Positions 27,227 to 35,305 of a stretch of DNA of 64,000 nucleotides are shown in pieces. A program made the position numbers and the translations under genes. Source of the stretch: Dyella tabacisoli. Lineage in GTDB: Bacteria; Pseudomonadota; Gammaproteobacteria; Xanthomonadales; Rhodanobacteraceae. The stretch's first letter is position 1. Every line of letters begins with the position of its first letter. Where the stretch lies: the NCBI RefSeq assembly GCF_003350925.1, contig NZ_KZ857185.1:61828-125827 (forward strand). Reading direction: 5' to 3'. The notes beneath the pieces are model-generated. The model saw only the letters and a list, made by a program, of their open reading frames with translations. It did not search any database and was not told where the DNA came from.

Positions 27227-29656
27227 TTACGCATGAGGATGGGGCCTCGACGCGGCGGCTGACGGTTGCCCGGCAACACGTGCGGCGGCGACCACGGCTT
27301 GGCCAAGGGCTACGCCGCCATCGTTGGCCGGTACGAGCGTATGGGTCAGACAGCGCAGGCCACGGGCAGTAAACGCGTCGATCAAGCTCCCGAGCAGCAA
27401 TGCGTTCTGCATGCAGCCGCCAGAGAGCACCACGTCATCGAAGCCATAGTCGCGCCGCAAATGCTCGGCCATGTCGACCATGCTCAGGATCAATCCCGCA
27501 TGGAAGCGTGCGGCGATGACAGCGGGTTGCACGCCATGCAGCAGATCGTCGCAAAGCCGCGGCCAGATGCTGCCTGGGTCGAGCACCAGCGGCGCAACGT
27601 CGGGCACGATATCCAGGCGGTAGTCATCGCCATGGCGTTCCATGCCGACAGCGAGACAGGTTTGCATCGCGGCATGGTCGACCAGCATTTCGAGCGCAAT
27701 CGCAGCCTGTCCTTCGAACTGCGTCTGCTCGGTGTGCAGGCCAAGCGCGCCGGCTACGGCGTCGAACAGGCGGCCGGCGGAACTCGCTAATGGGCAGCTC
27801 ACGCGTTCGCGCAACATGGCACGCAATGTCGGTATGGGTTTAGCCAGCAGTACCCGGCCAATTTCCGTATCACCGTAGCGTGCGGCGAAATCCTCCCACT
27901 CCATGCAGGCCAGAAGCTGGGCGAGGGTGTTGCGCCACGGTTGCCGGGCGGCCTGTCCGCCGCCCAGCATGGCCACCGGCTTCAGGCAGGCCAGGCGGCG
28001 GTAGCCCGCGTAGTCGGCTAAAAGAAATTCGCCGCCCCACAGGCTGCCGTCGTCGCCCATGCCCAGTCCATCGAATGCGATGCCAAGCACCGGGCGATGC
28101 GTTCTAGCCAAGCTGTTTTCCGCCATGGCGCAGGCAATGTGCGCGTGATGGTGCTGAATGGCGATGGCAGAATCAGGGGACTCGCGGCGTGCCAGCTTGC
28201 TGCTCAGGTATTCGGGGTGCAGGTCAAAGGCGTGATGGCGCGGCGTGAACTCGAATAATCGGTGATACAGGCTGAGATTGTGCTCGTAGTCTTCGTAGGT
28301 GTTGACCTCTTCCAGGTCGCCTTGGTGTTGCGACAGGATGGCTGCGCCTTGCTTCACCAGGCAGAACGTGGACTTGAGCTCGCTGCCGTAAGCCAGGATG
28401 CTGTCGGCTTGCTCGAAACCCGCCGGCAACGTGATCGAGCGCGGTGCATAGCCGCGCGCGCGCCGTAGTAGGCGAGGCTGGCCGGCGACGACACGCACCA
28501 CCGAATCGTCAATGCGGTTGGCGATGTCGCGATTGTGGGTCGCGATCAGGTCGGCGATGCTGGCCAGTTTGAGCAAGGCTTCGGCATTGTCGATCACTTG
28601 CGGTTCGCCGGAGGGGTTTCCGCTCGTCATCACCAATGGTCGGCCGAACTTGCGGCACAGCAGGTAGTGCAACGGCGTGTAGGGCAGCATGAAGCCGAGC
28701 AGGCGGCTATCCGGCGCAATGGCCTCCGCGAGCGTCGGAGTGTGGGGGGCGGGTTCGTTACGCGCCTCAAGCAGAACGATGGGCGCGGCGGGGCTGCCGA
28801 GCAGTTGCTCTTCAAGCGGTGAAAGCTCGCAATAGCGGCGAACCTCGGTCAGGTCCGCCGCCATGAGTGCGAACGGTTTGGCTTCGCGCGCCTTGCGCCG
28901 GCGTAGCGTGGCGACCGCCTCGTGACTGGTGGCATCGCAGCACAAATGGAAGCCGCCCAGGCCCTTCAATGCCACGATCTTGCCGGCGGCAAGTGCACGG
29001 CACAGGTACTCAAGCTGGCGTGCCATCGTCTCACTCGCATCGCCGTCTGCGCCGAACTGAAGCGGCGTGCCATGCTCGTGGAGCGTCAGCGTCGGGCCGC
29101 ATGCGTGACAAGCGATCGGTTGCGCATGAAAGCGCCGGTCCAGGGGATCGCCGTATTCCCGAGCGCACTGGGGGCACATCGCGAAAGCGGCCATCGTCGT
29201 CGTCGCGCGATCGTAGGGAATGCCGCCTACGATGGATAGTCGCGGTCCGCAATGGGTGCAATTGGTAAAAGGATAGAGATAACGCCGCTGCTGCGGATCG
29301 CTGATCTCGCTAAGACAGCTCTGGCAGACGGCGGCATCAGCGGCCACTTCGGTTCGGCCCGCAGCGTGGCGTGAACTGGTGATGCGAAAGCCGTGATATT
29401 CGCGGGCGGCTGCACATTCGGTCGCGGCGATGGAATCGATCTTCGCCAGCGGCGGAGCTTCGCCAGGTAGCCGGTGAAGAAAATCGCTGACATCGTGCGG
29501 CGTGCCGGCCAGCCGGATCAGCACACCGTCGCTGTCGTTCAGGACTTCGCCGTCTAGACGGCAGTCGAGAGCCAGCCGATACACCGTCGGGCGAAACCCT
29601 ACGCCCTGTACCGTACCCGTAACGCGCACTTCGATGTGTTGCCACACTGTCGACAT
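27227..29656 (-). CDS. hypF: Carbamoyltransferase HypF
   Basis: This 809-residue enzyme converts carbamoyl phosphate to carbamoyl-AMP and transfers it to HypE, giving the cyanide precursor. The domains appear in the usual order. They are an acylphosphatase-like domain (VTGTVQGVGFRPTVYRL, about 12–28), two zinc fingers (CQSC...CTHC and CPQC...CHAC, about 109–185), a YrdC-like domain (KGLGGFHLCCDATSHEAV, about 225–242) and a Kae1-like domain (HHHAHIACAMAENSL and VVLSGGCMQNALL). It is first in the nine-gene coupled run, so transcription of the operon probably begins in the 97-bp gap upstream or reads through from the gene before it. Confidence 0.97.
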   Translation of the reverse strand: MSTVWQHIEVRVTGTVQGVGFRPTVYRLALDCRLDGEVLNDSDGVLIRLAGTPHDVSDFLHRLPGEAPPLAKIDSIAATECAAAREYHGFRITSSRHAAGRTEVAADAAVCQSCLSEISDPQQRRYLYPFTNCTHCGPRLSIVGGIPYDRATTTMAAFAMCPQCAREYGDPLDRRFHAQPIACHACGPTLTLHEHGTPLQFGADGDASETMARQLEYLCRALAAGKIVALKGLGGFHLCCDATSHEAVATLRRRKAREAKPFALMAADLTEVRRYCELSPLEEQLLGSPAAPIVLLEARNEPAPHTPTLAEAIAPDSRLLGFMLPYTPLHYLLCRKFGRPLVMTSGNPSGEPQVIDNAEALLKLASIADLIATHNRDIANRIDDSVVRVVAGQPRLLRRARGYAPRSITLPAGFEQADSILAYGSELKSTFCLVKQGAAILSQHQGDLEEVNTYEDYEHNLSLYHRLFEFTPRHHAFDLHPEYLSSKLARRESPDSAIAIQHHHAHIACAMAENSLARTHRPVLGIAFDGLGMGDDGSLWGGEFLLADYAGYRRLACLKPVAMLGGGQAARQPWRNTLAQLLACMEWEDFAARYGDTEIGRVLLAKPIPTLRAMLRERVSCPLASSAGRLFDAVAGALGLHTEQTQFEGQAAIALEMLVDHAAMQTCLAVGMERHGDDYRLDIVPDVAPLVLDPGSIWPRLCDDLLHGVQPAVIAARFHAGLILSMVDMAEHLRRDYGFDDVVLSGGCMQNALLLGSLIDAFTARGLRCLTHTLVPANDGGVALGQAVVAAARVAGQPSAAASRPHPHA

Positions 29657-29716
29657 GTGCCAATCCCAACATGTGATGCATGCGGTCGGCCCAAATACGG
29701 GTCCGGTATTGACGAT

Positions 29717-29745
29717 GCCCCGCGGCGCCAGCGGCGCCGCGGGGC
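29717..29745. terminator. Strong GC hairpin between the CXXCH protein gene and hypF
   Basis: A perfect 13-bp stem (GCCCCGCGGCGCC and its complement) with a 3-nt loop starts 8 bp after the CXXCH gene stop. There is no T-run on the minus strand, so it may be a terminator, a partial attenuator or an RNA-stabilising element rather than a simple intrinsic terminator. Confidence 0.6.
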
Positions 29746-29752
29746 CGTACGG

Positions 29753-31588
29753 CTAGTTCGACTTGGGAAACAGCGGGATCAGTGAGGTGAAAATATGGCT
29801 CACTGCGGTATTGGCCGGCTGTCCGGCCGGCTGTCCGGGAGCCGGTGAAGCGTTGGAGTGGCAGCTAAAGCAGTTCGAGCCGTTGCTTTGGCTGTTGATG
29901 CCCTGATCGTAAGTCTCCATGGTCGTGTTGTTGAGCAGGTTGGTGCCGATCTGATTGTTGGGTTGCACCGTCTGCCCGCGGATAGTCCACGTCGCCCCGG
30001 TCATGATGTAGTTGGCCCGCACGTCACCTTTGGCGAGATTGGTGAGCACACTGCTGTCGGACGAAATGACCTCGGTATTTTCCAGGATGAAGTTCGGCGA
30101 GTCCGAGCCAGTACCCCAAGCCTTCAGCAGCATGGTGTCGCTAGGCTTGATCGTCTGGCCTTGGGCCGCCTGGATATTTGGTGCGGCCAGGTAGTTAGCC
30201 ATCTGGACGTTGTAGGTCGTCGCGGTGGGTGAGGCGAACACCCACTTGCCGGCGCGGCCTTGCTGCACCGTGGAAATTCCGCCCTGGGTATTGGTGTATG
30301 TGTAACCGGAGCTCGGCGTATTGTTCGTGTGCTCGAAGGTCGCCCAGACCATTTCCGGATGTCCCGCGACACTGCCGACCACATGCATGCCCACCATGGC
30401 CAAGGTGACCGGCCTGGTCCGGCCGGTAGGGATCCATAGCACCGGATTGTTCCGGTTGTAGTCGGGTACCGTGGTCTTGACGGTGATGAAGTCGCTTGCC
30501 CTCAATCCCAGCGCGGGTAGGCCGGCGGTGTCGATCCACGAGGTCTTCAATTCGATCGCCAACGCAATACGGTCCGGCAACTGCGACTTCTTCGAGGCCG
30601 CGTAGGCGATCACCGGGTCGAGCTGTTTCTGCGTGGTGGGAAAGAAACTGTAGCCGCTCGGGTTGGATGGGAAGGTGCCATTCTGGGTGCCGGTCTGAAA
30701 GAAGGCGTAGACGTCGTTGACCATCGTGGCGTAGTAAACCAAGGAGCGGTCTTGCGCCAGAAGCACGCCCGACAGGTTGCCGGCCTGGCCCTGGGTCGGC
30801 TCGATGGCGTTGCCGTTGCTGTCGACGAATACCACCTGGCCGTTCGCTTGGAACGCTTGCACGAAGTTCTTCGTTTCCTCCGGGGTAACCTCGAATAGTT
30901 CCGGCGCGACGCGCAGAGCCAGTGTGGTGTCGAGCACGGGAGTCTTCGGTAATACGATCTCCTTGTTAGCTGCATCGAAGAACTCCGGCTTCTTGCCGGG
31001 CTGCGCCTCGATACGATTGACCTTGGCTAAATTACCCGCCGCGTTCCGCACCAGCGAATTGCCGTCCTCGGCCTGCAACGCTGGCAGCACTTCAAACAGA
31101 TGTCCCTGCTTATCTATAACAAGCTGCAAGTCATGCGGACCGGTCTGGGCATTGCGCACGGCAAGCAGAGGAAGCGGATTATCCGGTTGATTTTGCGTGT
31201 AGGTGCGCCGACCCTGCGCATTTTTGCCGGAGACGTTATAGAAAATCGGCGACGTGAATACGAAACCATTCGAGCCGTACGGTCCTGAGGCTGAAGAGCT
31301 GAGCCAGAGGAACATCTGCGCACTCCAGTTATAGAAGTTGCAGTCGTTCTGATTCGGAAACGTGATGCTGTTTGCCGGATTGACCGCACCGTTCAGGCTT
31401 GGCCTGCCGCTGACGAACCAGCTAGCGAAGGTTGCTGCCGATACTGCGCACATCGGTCTGGCATTTGACGGCACCACGGTTTGCGCATCGGCGAATCCCA
31501 CCGGCGCCAGTGCTAGCGCCAGCGCCGAGGCGCCAAGGAATTTGGAAAACACACGCTGGTCCCGCTTCGTTGCAGCTAGCTTTCTCAT
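29753..31588 (-). CDS. Secreted protein with a single C-terminal CXXCH haem motif
   Basis: This 611-residue protein has a signal peptide (residues 1–36, ending GFADAQ). The body is unrecognised and is rich in Asn, Thr and aromatic residues (for example NDCNFYNWSAQMFLWLSS near residue 80). CFSCH is at residues 573–577, a covalent haem c site, in a Pro/Gly/Gln-rich C-terminal tail. I infer a periplasmic or secreted monohaem protein. It is on the same strand as, and 97 bp upstream of, hypF, so it could be an electron partner of the hydrogenase-like enzyme. The hairpin between them weakens the case for a single operon. No known family could be assigned. Confidence 0.6.
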   Translation of the reverse strand: MRKLAATKRDQRVFSKFLGASALALALAPVGFADAQTVVPSNARPMCAVSAATFASWFVSGRPSLNGAVNPANSITFPNQNDCNFYNWSAQMFLWLSSSASGPYGSNGFVFTSPIFYNVSGKNAQGRRTYTQNQPDNPLPLLAVRNAQTGPHDLQLVIDKQGHLFEVLPALQAEDGNSLVRNAAGNLAKVNRIEAQPGKKPEFFDAANKEIVLPKTPVLDTTLALRVAPELFEVTPEETKNFVQAFQANGQVVFVDSNGNAIEPTQGQAGNLSGVLLAQDRSLVYYATMVNDVYAFFQTGTQNGTFPSNPSGYSFFPTTQKQLDPVIAYAASKKSQLPDRIALAIELKTSWIDTAGLPALGLRASDFITVKTTVPDYNRNNPVLWIPTGRTRPVTLAMVGMHVVGSVAGHPEMVWATFEHTNNTPSSGYTYTNTQGGISTVQQGRAGKWVFASPTATTYNVQMANYLAAPNIQAAQGQTIKPSDTMLLKAWGTGSDSPNFILENTEVISSDSSVLTNLAKGDVRANYIMTGATWTIRGQTVQPNNQIGTNLLNNTTMETYDQGINSQSNGSNCFSCHSNASPAPGQPAGQPANTAVSHIFTSLIPLFPKSN

Positions 31589-32102
31589 TGCCTCTCTACT
31601 CCTGTGGAAAGTAAGAAAAGTCGATCAGGCTACTGTCTTGCGTGAAGTGACAAATCGGTGCGCGCCTTAGTCTTCGCAAGCGATTGACACGCAGGCAGCA
31701 TGAACTTGCTTTGCAGCAAATTCGAACAAAGCGATTGCGAATCGCGACCCACTTGCTGGCGCGACTTTCTGAAAAACGCGATGTAAACGCGATGTAAACG
31801 CGATGCAATAGATGAGTTACGCGTCTCGGTTGCGACCAAGCGCGTGAAAATCGAAACTCACTCCCCCCTCTAGATTCCCCCAAATCTGTATGCCGATAAA
31901 ACAATGTGTCCTGTGAAAGCGGCGTGAGGAAGGTTTCCGCTATGCGTCGTCGTTGGGGACTTTGGCTGAGTGAGTTGAGGGACTGCTGGTTATCTATGAT
32001 TTTTCTACGCGCGTACGGTGCAGCGCACGCGCCACCATGCGTCAGTTGCTTATGGGCGCAACTGACGTTGATGCGTTATCGGTGCGCTCGGACGGCATCT
32101 AC
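31589..32102. other. Leader region of the CXXCH protein gene with direct repeats
   Basis: This 514-bp gap separates the divergent CXXCH protein gene from the integrase remnant. It contains the three 11-bp direct repeats at 31774–31806 and a short palindrome (GCGATT GCG AATCGC) at 31731–31745. No other gene or mobile-element end was seen. Confidence 0.45.
31774..31806. repeat. Three tandem 11-bp direct repeats
   Basis: AAACGCGATGT at 31774–31784 is repeated exactly at 31785–31795 and again at 31796–31806 with the last base C. The 11-bp period places all copies on one face of the helix, about 190 bp upstream of the CXXCH protein start. This looks like an iteron-type regulator-binding array. 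Confidence 0.65.
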
Positions 32103-32567
32103 ATGCATGGCAAGAGATGGCGCGTGCAGGTCTATGTCGATACCGTGCGCGAGTCTACGGTCAAACCTACCAAGCAGGAAGCCTCTGCGTGGGCCGTGGA
32201 GCGCGAGGCGCAGCTATCCGGCAAGAAGCTACCAGATAAGACCTTCGGCGACGCCATAGATCGCTATCAGAAGGAGGTGTCCACGGAGAATGCTGGCGCT
32301 AAATGGGAAATCGTCCGGCTCAACTCAATGGCTTCGGACATGATTGCGGATCGCAAAATGAGTGCCCTGAAGCCGAAGGATATCACTGCGTGGCGTGACC
32401 GACGCCTAAAGAAGGTTTCGCCGGCGAAGCAATTAGGCGGCTATCGAACGGTGAGGGTGCTGCCTGCAGAATATTGGATGCGAAACGCTTGTGAGAAGCA
32501 TAAGCTCGACGCCCCACGTCGTACCGGCATACAGCTCGGAAGGACTGCTTACTATGACCAGCTCTAG
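32103..32567 (+). pseudogene. Truncated tyrosine-recombinase (phage integrase) remnant
   Basis: The frame starting MHGKRWRVQVYVDTVRES resembles the N-terminal, arm- and core-binding part of prophage integrases (KTFGDAIDRYQKEVS, MSALKPKDITAWRDRRLKKVSPA). It then diverges and stops after 154 codons. The catalytic domain with its R-H-R-Y residues is missing, so the gene cannot be functional. It marks an old integration event near the tRNA-Thr at 34472. The sequence from about 32420 on is not recognisable as integrase, pointing to a deletion junction. Confidence 0.7.
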
Positions 32568-32814
32568 CTTGGCCACGTACATGTTGCTGCTTGGCTCAAG
32601 ATCCCAGCGTCAGTGGATTTGCCGCAATACGCCTGACAGAGAATGAGGGCACTTTAGTATCCTTCCGAGGGGATCTTTGAGCCTCTTTCTATGTCTTGAA
32701 GTGTCTGTTAAATATAGTAAAATCATGCACATATGACTATGTTGGCGCGCTTGGACATGAACGTTAGTAAGGTGGTACATTGAATCCCTACGCAATCGGC
32801 GCAAAATAACCATC

Positions 32815-33012
32815 ATGCGTAAAGACCTGAAAGAACTCGCAACAGCCGTTACTGACGCTTCCAGCGGTAGCGAAGTAAGGCTTGTACGCGCTGTTGGCAA
32901 ATTTGCCGAATCCCTGCTCAGGCACAGTGAGCAACAGGAGCGTGAAATTGAGCGGATCAAGGGAGATATCAAGCGTGGCGCAAGAGCAGGCTCAGGACGA
33001 TTCCATCTTTGA
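32815..33012 (+). CDS. Small coiled-coil protein in a low-GC gene pair
   Basis: This 65-residue, highly charged protein (SLLRHSEQQEREIERIKGDIKRGAR) is predicted helical, possibly a coiled coil. It overlaps the following gene by 38 bp, so the two are probably translated together. The surrounding DNA (about 32,570–33,800) is clearly lower in GC than the rest of the window, a sign of transfer. Function unknown. Confidence 0.5.
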   Translation: MRKDLKELATAVTDASSGSEVRLVRAVGKFAESLLRHSEQQEREIERIKGDIKRGARAGSGRFHL

Positions 33013-33769
33013 TTTTCTCTATGTAGATAGACAGCGGCTCGCGTCTCTTCTTGCTCAATTAAGTGATGATGGGGTTATCACTCTTGCCAAGCGCACATCA
33101 TCATCAAGCACAAGCAACAACGGCAAATTCAAGGTAGGTCCATCCGCGATTGCTTCAGCAGAAGGCGGAGTCACTGATGGCGCCTCTGAGGGGCTTGAAC
33201 GTCAGTTCGATTCAAGCTTTCTCCTGCCTATTAATGCGCTTACGATCCTGCAACAGACAGGTCGCATAAAGGACGAGAGTCAGTTAACTCTAGGGAGCAT
33301 CGTACAGATATCAGGAAAGGTGAATCTGCGCGACCTAGATTTGATTAAGAGGCTTTGGGATCCTTTTACAAAGACCATCATCGGGAATGCCCCGAGCCAT
33401 AAGAAGGCAAAAGTAAAGCATGAGATCGATATCGCCGGCTCGGTCCTGAAGGAGATTCCTCCAACTGTGCAGGTGAAGCTTCGTACTGCTACTAATGATT
33501 TTTGGGGCATGCTCAACGACTCAGATCCCACATTTAGCTCGCACTTCATTGCTCTGAAGCATGGTGGAACCCTGCAAGGTGAGTGGTACATCGTTGGAAT
33601 CCTCGATGCACTTCCTGACCAGGCCCCAAGCGAAAGTGATGAAATGTCTGGCAACCTGATCGCTGATATGGCCGAGGTTGTCAATGGTCTTCGTGAGCTT
33701 GTTGGACGGCCATATTCAGCTTTTGGGATCACACCACTAGCCATATTCAGGCCGTGTGGAGAAAAATGA
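32975..33769 (+). CDS. Unrecognised cytoplasmic protein of the low-GC pair
   Basis: I take the GTG at 32975 as the start, because a GGGAG ribosome-binding site lies 10 bp upstream and the protein then begins VAQEQAQDDSIFDFLYVDRQ. This gives 264 residues. The opening FDFLYVDRQRLASLLAQLSDDGV followed by a polar linker is reminiscent of a group of bacterial proteins found in accessory and defence-rich regions, but I cannot name the family with confidence. No membrane segments or signal peptide are visible. It lies between an integrase fragment and lysozyme/holin fragments, so it may be cargo of the decayed prophage. Confidence 0.55.
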   Translation: MAQEQAQDDSIFDFLYVDRQRLASLLAQLSDDGVITLAKRTSSSSTSNNGKFKVGPSAIASAEGGVTDGASEGLERQFDSSFLLPINALTILQQTGRIKDESQLTLGSIVQISGKVNLRDLDLIKRLWDPFTKTIIGNAPSHKKAKVKHEIDIAGSVLKEIPPTVQVKLRTATNDFWGMLNDSDPTFSSHFIALKHGGTLQGEWYIVGILDALPDQAPSESDEMSGNLIADMAEVVNGLRELVGRPYSAFGITPLAIFRPCGEK

Positions 33770-33841
33770 TCTTGCAAACTGTTGCGTCCGGACATTTTTT
33801 GATGTTTTTCTACTAGCCTAGAAGTTCGATGCTCAAACAAA

Positions 33842-33867
33842 GCCCTGCCATTCGGCGGGTTTTTTTC
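33842..33867 (+). terminator. Terminator after the low-GC gene pair
   Basis: GCCCTGCC, an ATTC loop and GGCGGG with a bulged base are followed by a run of T (TTTTTTT). It lies about 75 bp after the stop of the upstream gene. Confidence 0.7.
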
Positions 33868-33901
33868 GTTTCTGTTGCGCGCCCCTAGGTGGATATGCCG
33901 G

Positions 33902-34036
33902 GTGCGTAAACTTAACGCAGGCGATTATGTCGGCGCTGCCAACGAGATCGATCGCTGGAATAGCACAGGTGGAGTCGTCCTGGGCGGCTTAGTTAAACAA
34001 CGTGCTGCTGAGCGCCAACTCTTCGAGGGCGTATGA
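33902..34036 (+). pseudogene. C-terminal fragment of a phage lysozyme (GH24)
   Basis: A 44-codon frame reads VRKLNAGDYVGAANEIDRW, then NSTGGVVLGGLVKQRAAERQ and LFEGV before its stop. This is the conserved C-terminal end of T4/P22-type endolysins (LRKLNAGDY...GLVRRRAAERALF). The N-terminal half with the catalytic Glu is absent. It is one of three prophage scars between the low-GC genes and the tRNA. Confidence 0.75.
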
Positions 34037-34122
34037 CTGAGCCAGTTAGCACGACGCTCGGCATCAAGCTGAGCTATGCCATCGCTGGCTTTATTGGTGG
34101 CGTTGCACCGCGATATACCTAA
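34033..34122 (+). pseudogene. Truncated holin-like phage gene
   Basis: The ATG overlaps the lysozyme-fragment stop as ATGA and encodes MTEPVSTTLGIKLSYAIAGF and nine more residues before TAA. N-termini of this type belong to small phage membrane proteins encoded in lysis cassettes. It is cut off within the first hydrophobic segment. The sequence from 34123 to the tRNA has no recognisable gene. Confidence 0.55.
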
Positions 34123-34471
34123 CCCCAGCAGCCGTCGAGTGGTGGAGAAGGCCCAGGGGCACGCTGAGCGATGGATTAAGAGTCGTTATGGGAAGCTCAA
34201 TAGAGCGCCTCCAGGTCCGCGCTATTGCGACTTCTACACTACACTCATCGCCAGTTGTAGGCTCATAGTCACCAAGCCCCCTAGGATCGATGTACGCGAT
34301 CTTCGACGACAGGCCACGGCCTTTCTTACGAGCACCAGCTTGCGGCCTAAAGTTGATGCGGTCCATTGCTTGGAGGATAGGCCGGGGCTGTCTTACGGAC
34401 TGATAAACAAAGAAGCGCGGCCCACAAATTGCCCATGGGTATCTGTGAAACCGCGCTACTAAGCCAAGTAT

Positions 34472-34547
34472 TGGTGCCGGAAAGAGGAATCGAACCTCCG
34501 ACCTACGCATTACGAATGCGCCGCTCTACCAACTGAGCTATTCCGGC
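34472..34547 (-). tRNA. tRNA-Thr (anticodon CGT), CCA encoded
   Basis: On the minus strand the gene begins GCCGGAATAGCTCAGTTGG and ends with the matching TTCCGGC-ACCA. The acceptor stem GCCGGAA/TTCCGGC is perfect, the D-arm and T-arm (GGTTCGATTCC) are canonical, and the anticodon loop TTCGTAA gives CGT (Thr, codon ACG). Its 3' end faces the prophage remnants, as expected for an integration target. I found no second copy of its 3' end within the window. Confidence 0.96.
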
Positions 34548-34777
34548 AAAGAGCCGAGAATTCTACGGTGCGATATGTCAGTGCGCAAGCTCGACTTGGT
34601 ATGCCGGCGGGGCTGTCCTTGCCGCCTCCGTCAGGGCGGGTGTGAGCATTCAATGTGACGCCATCAGGTAAAACCATAATAAGCAGTTATATATAAAAGA
34701 ATTTTCAGAATTTTCTCATTGCCTGGGGGCGGGCGACTGGTCAGAGTTTGACGGCTAGGAAGTTGGAAAGGATCTCC

Positions 34778-35305
34778 ATGCTCGTCGTGTCACATCAGCG
34801 TGGAATTTCGCTGATCGAGGTGTTGGTGGCGGTGCTTATTTTCAGCATCGGCCTGATCGGTCTGGCCGGGTTGATGGTCATGGCTGCGCGCTCCAATCAG
34901 GCGGCTTATCTGCGTACCCAGGCGACGTTTCTGGCCGGCAACATGGCTGACCGCATGCGCGCCAACCCCGTGGGCGTATGGAGCGGTAGCTACAACGCCT
35001 CCTATTCTTCGGTCAGTAACCAACAGGTTTGCAACGCCAGCAGTGCATGCTCGCCAGATCAAGTCGCCGCGCGCGACCAGCATGTGTGGGGCACCATGCT
35101 AAGCGCTACCTTGCCTGATGCCGTCGCATCGATCAGTTGCGACAAAAGCTCGGTAGGTTTCGCGCTCTCGCCAGACCAAATCAATATGCGTCCGCCCTAC
35201 GGCGGCAGTTGCGCCATGACCATCCGTTGGGTCGAGCGCAAGGCCGGCGATAAGAATCATCGCGATGCCGATTGGCAAACCTACGCCTGGGAGTTTCAGC
35301 CGTGA
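34778..35305 (+). CDS. pilV: Minor pilin PilV (copy 1)
   Basis: This 175-residue type IV pilus minor pilin has a short basic leader and the prepilin motif RG/ISLIEVLVAVLIFSIGLIGLAG, split by PilD cleavage after Gly12. The +5 Glu is present. PilV helps form the priming complex at the pilus tip. I prefer the ATG at 34778 (GGAAAGGA ribosome-binding site) to the TTG 30 bp earlier. The stop overlaps pilW by GTGA. About 70% of residues by eye match copy 2 at 42303. Confidence 0.88.
   Translation: MLVVSHQRGISLIEVLVAVLIFSIGLIGLAGLMVMAARSNQAAYLRTQATFLAGNMADRMRANPVGVWSGSYNASYSSVSNQQVCNASSACSPDQVAARDQHVWGTMLSATLPDAVASISCDKSSVGFALSPDQINMRPPYGGSCAMTIRWVERKAGDKNHRDADWQTYAWEFQP

Noticed and set aside
28535..28822. 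Plus-strand open frames opposite hypF
   Set aside because: Shadow frames within a high-GC gene whose product is certain.
34076..34510. Open frames on both strands between the holin remnant and the tRNA
   Set aside because: The minus-strand frame runs into the tRNA gene and neither product shows recognisable features; treated as non-coding or decayed prophage sequence.
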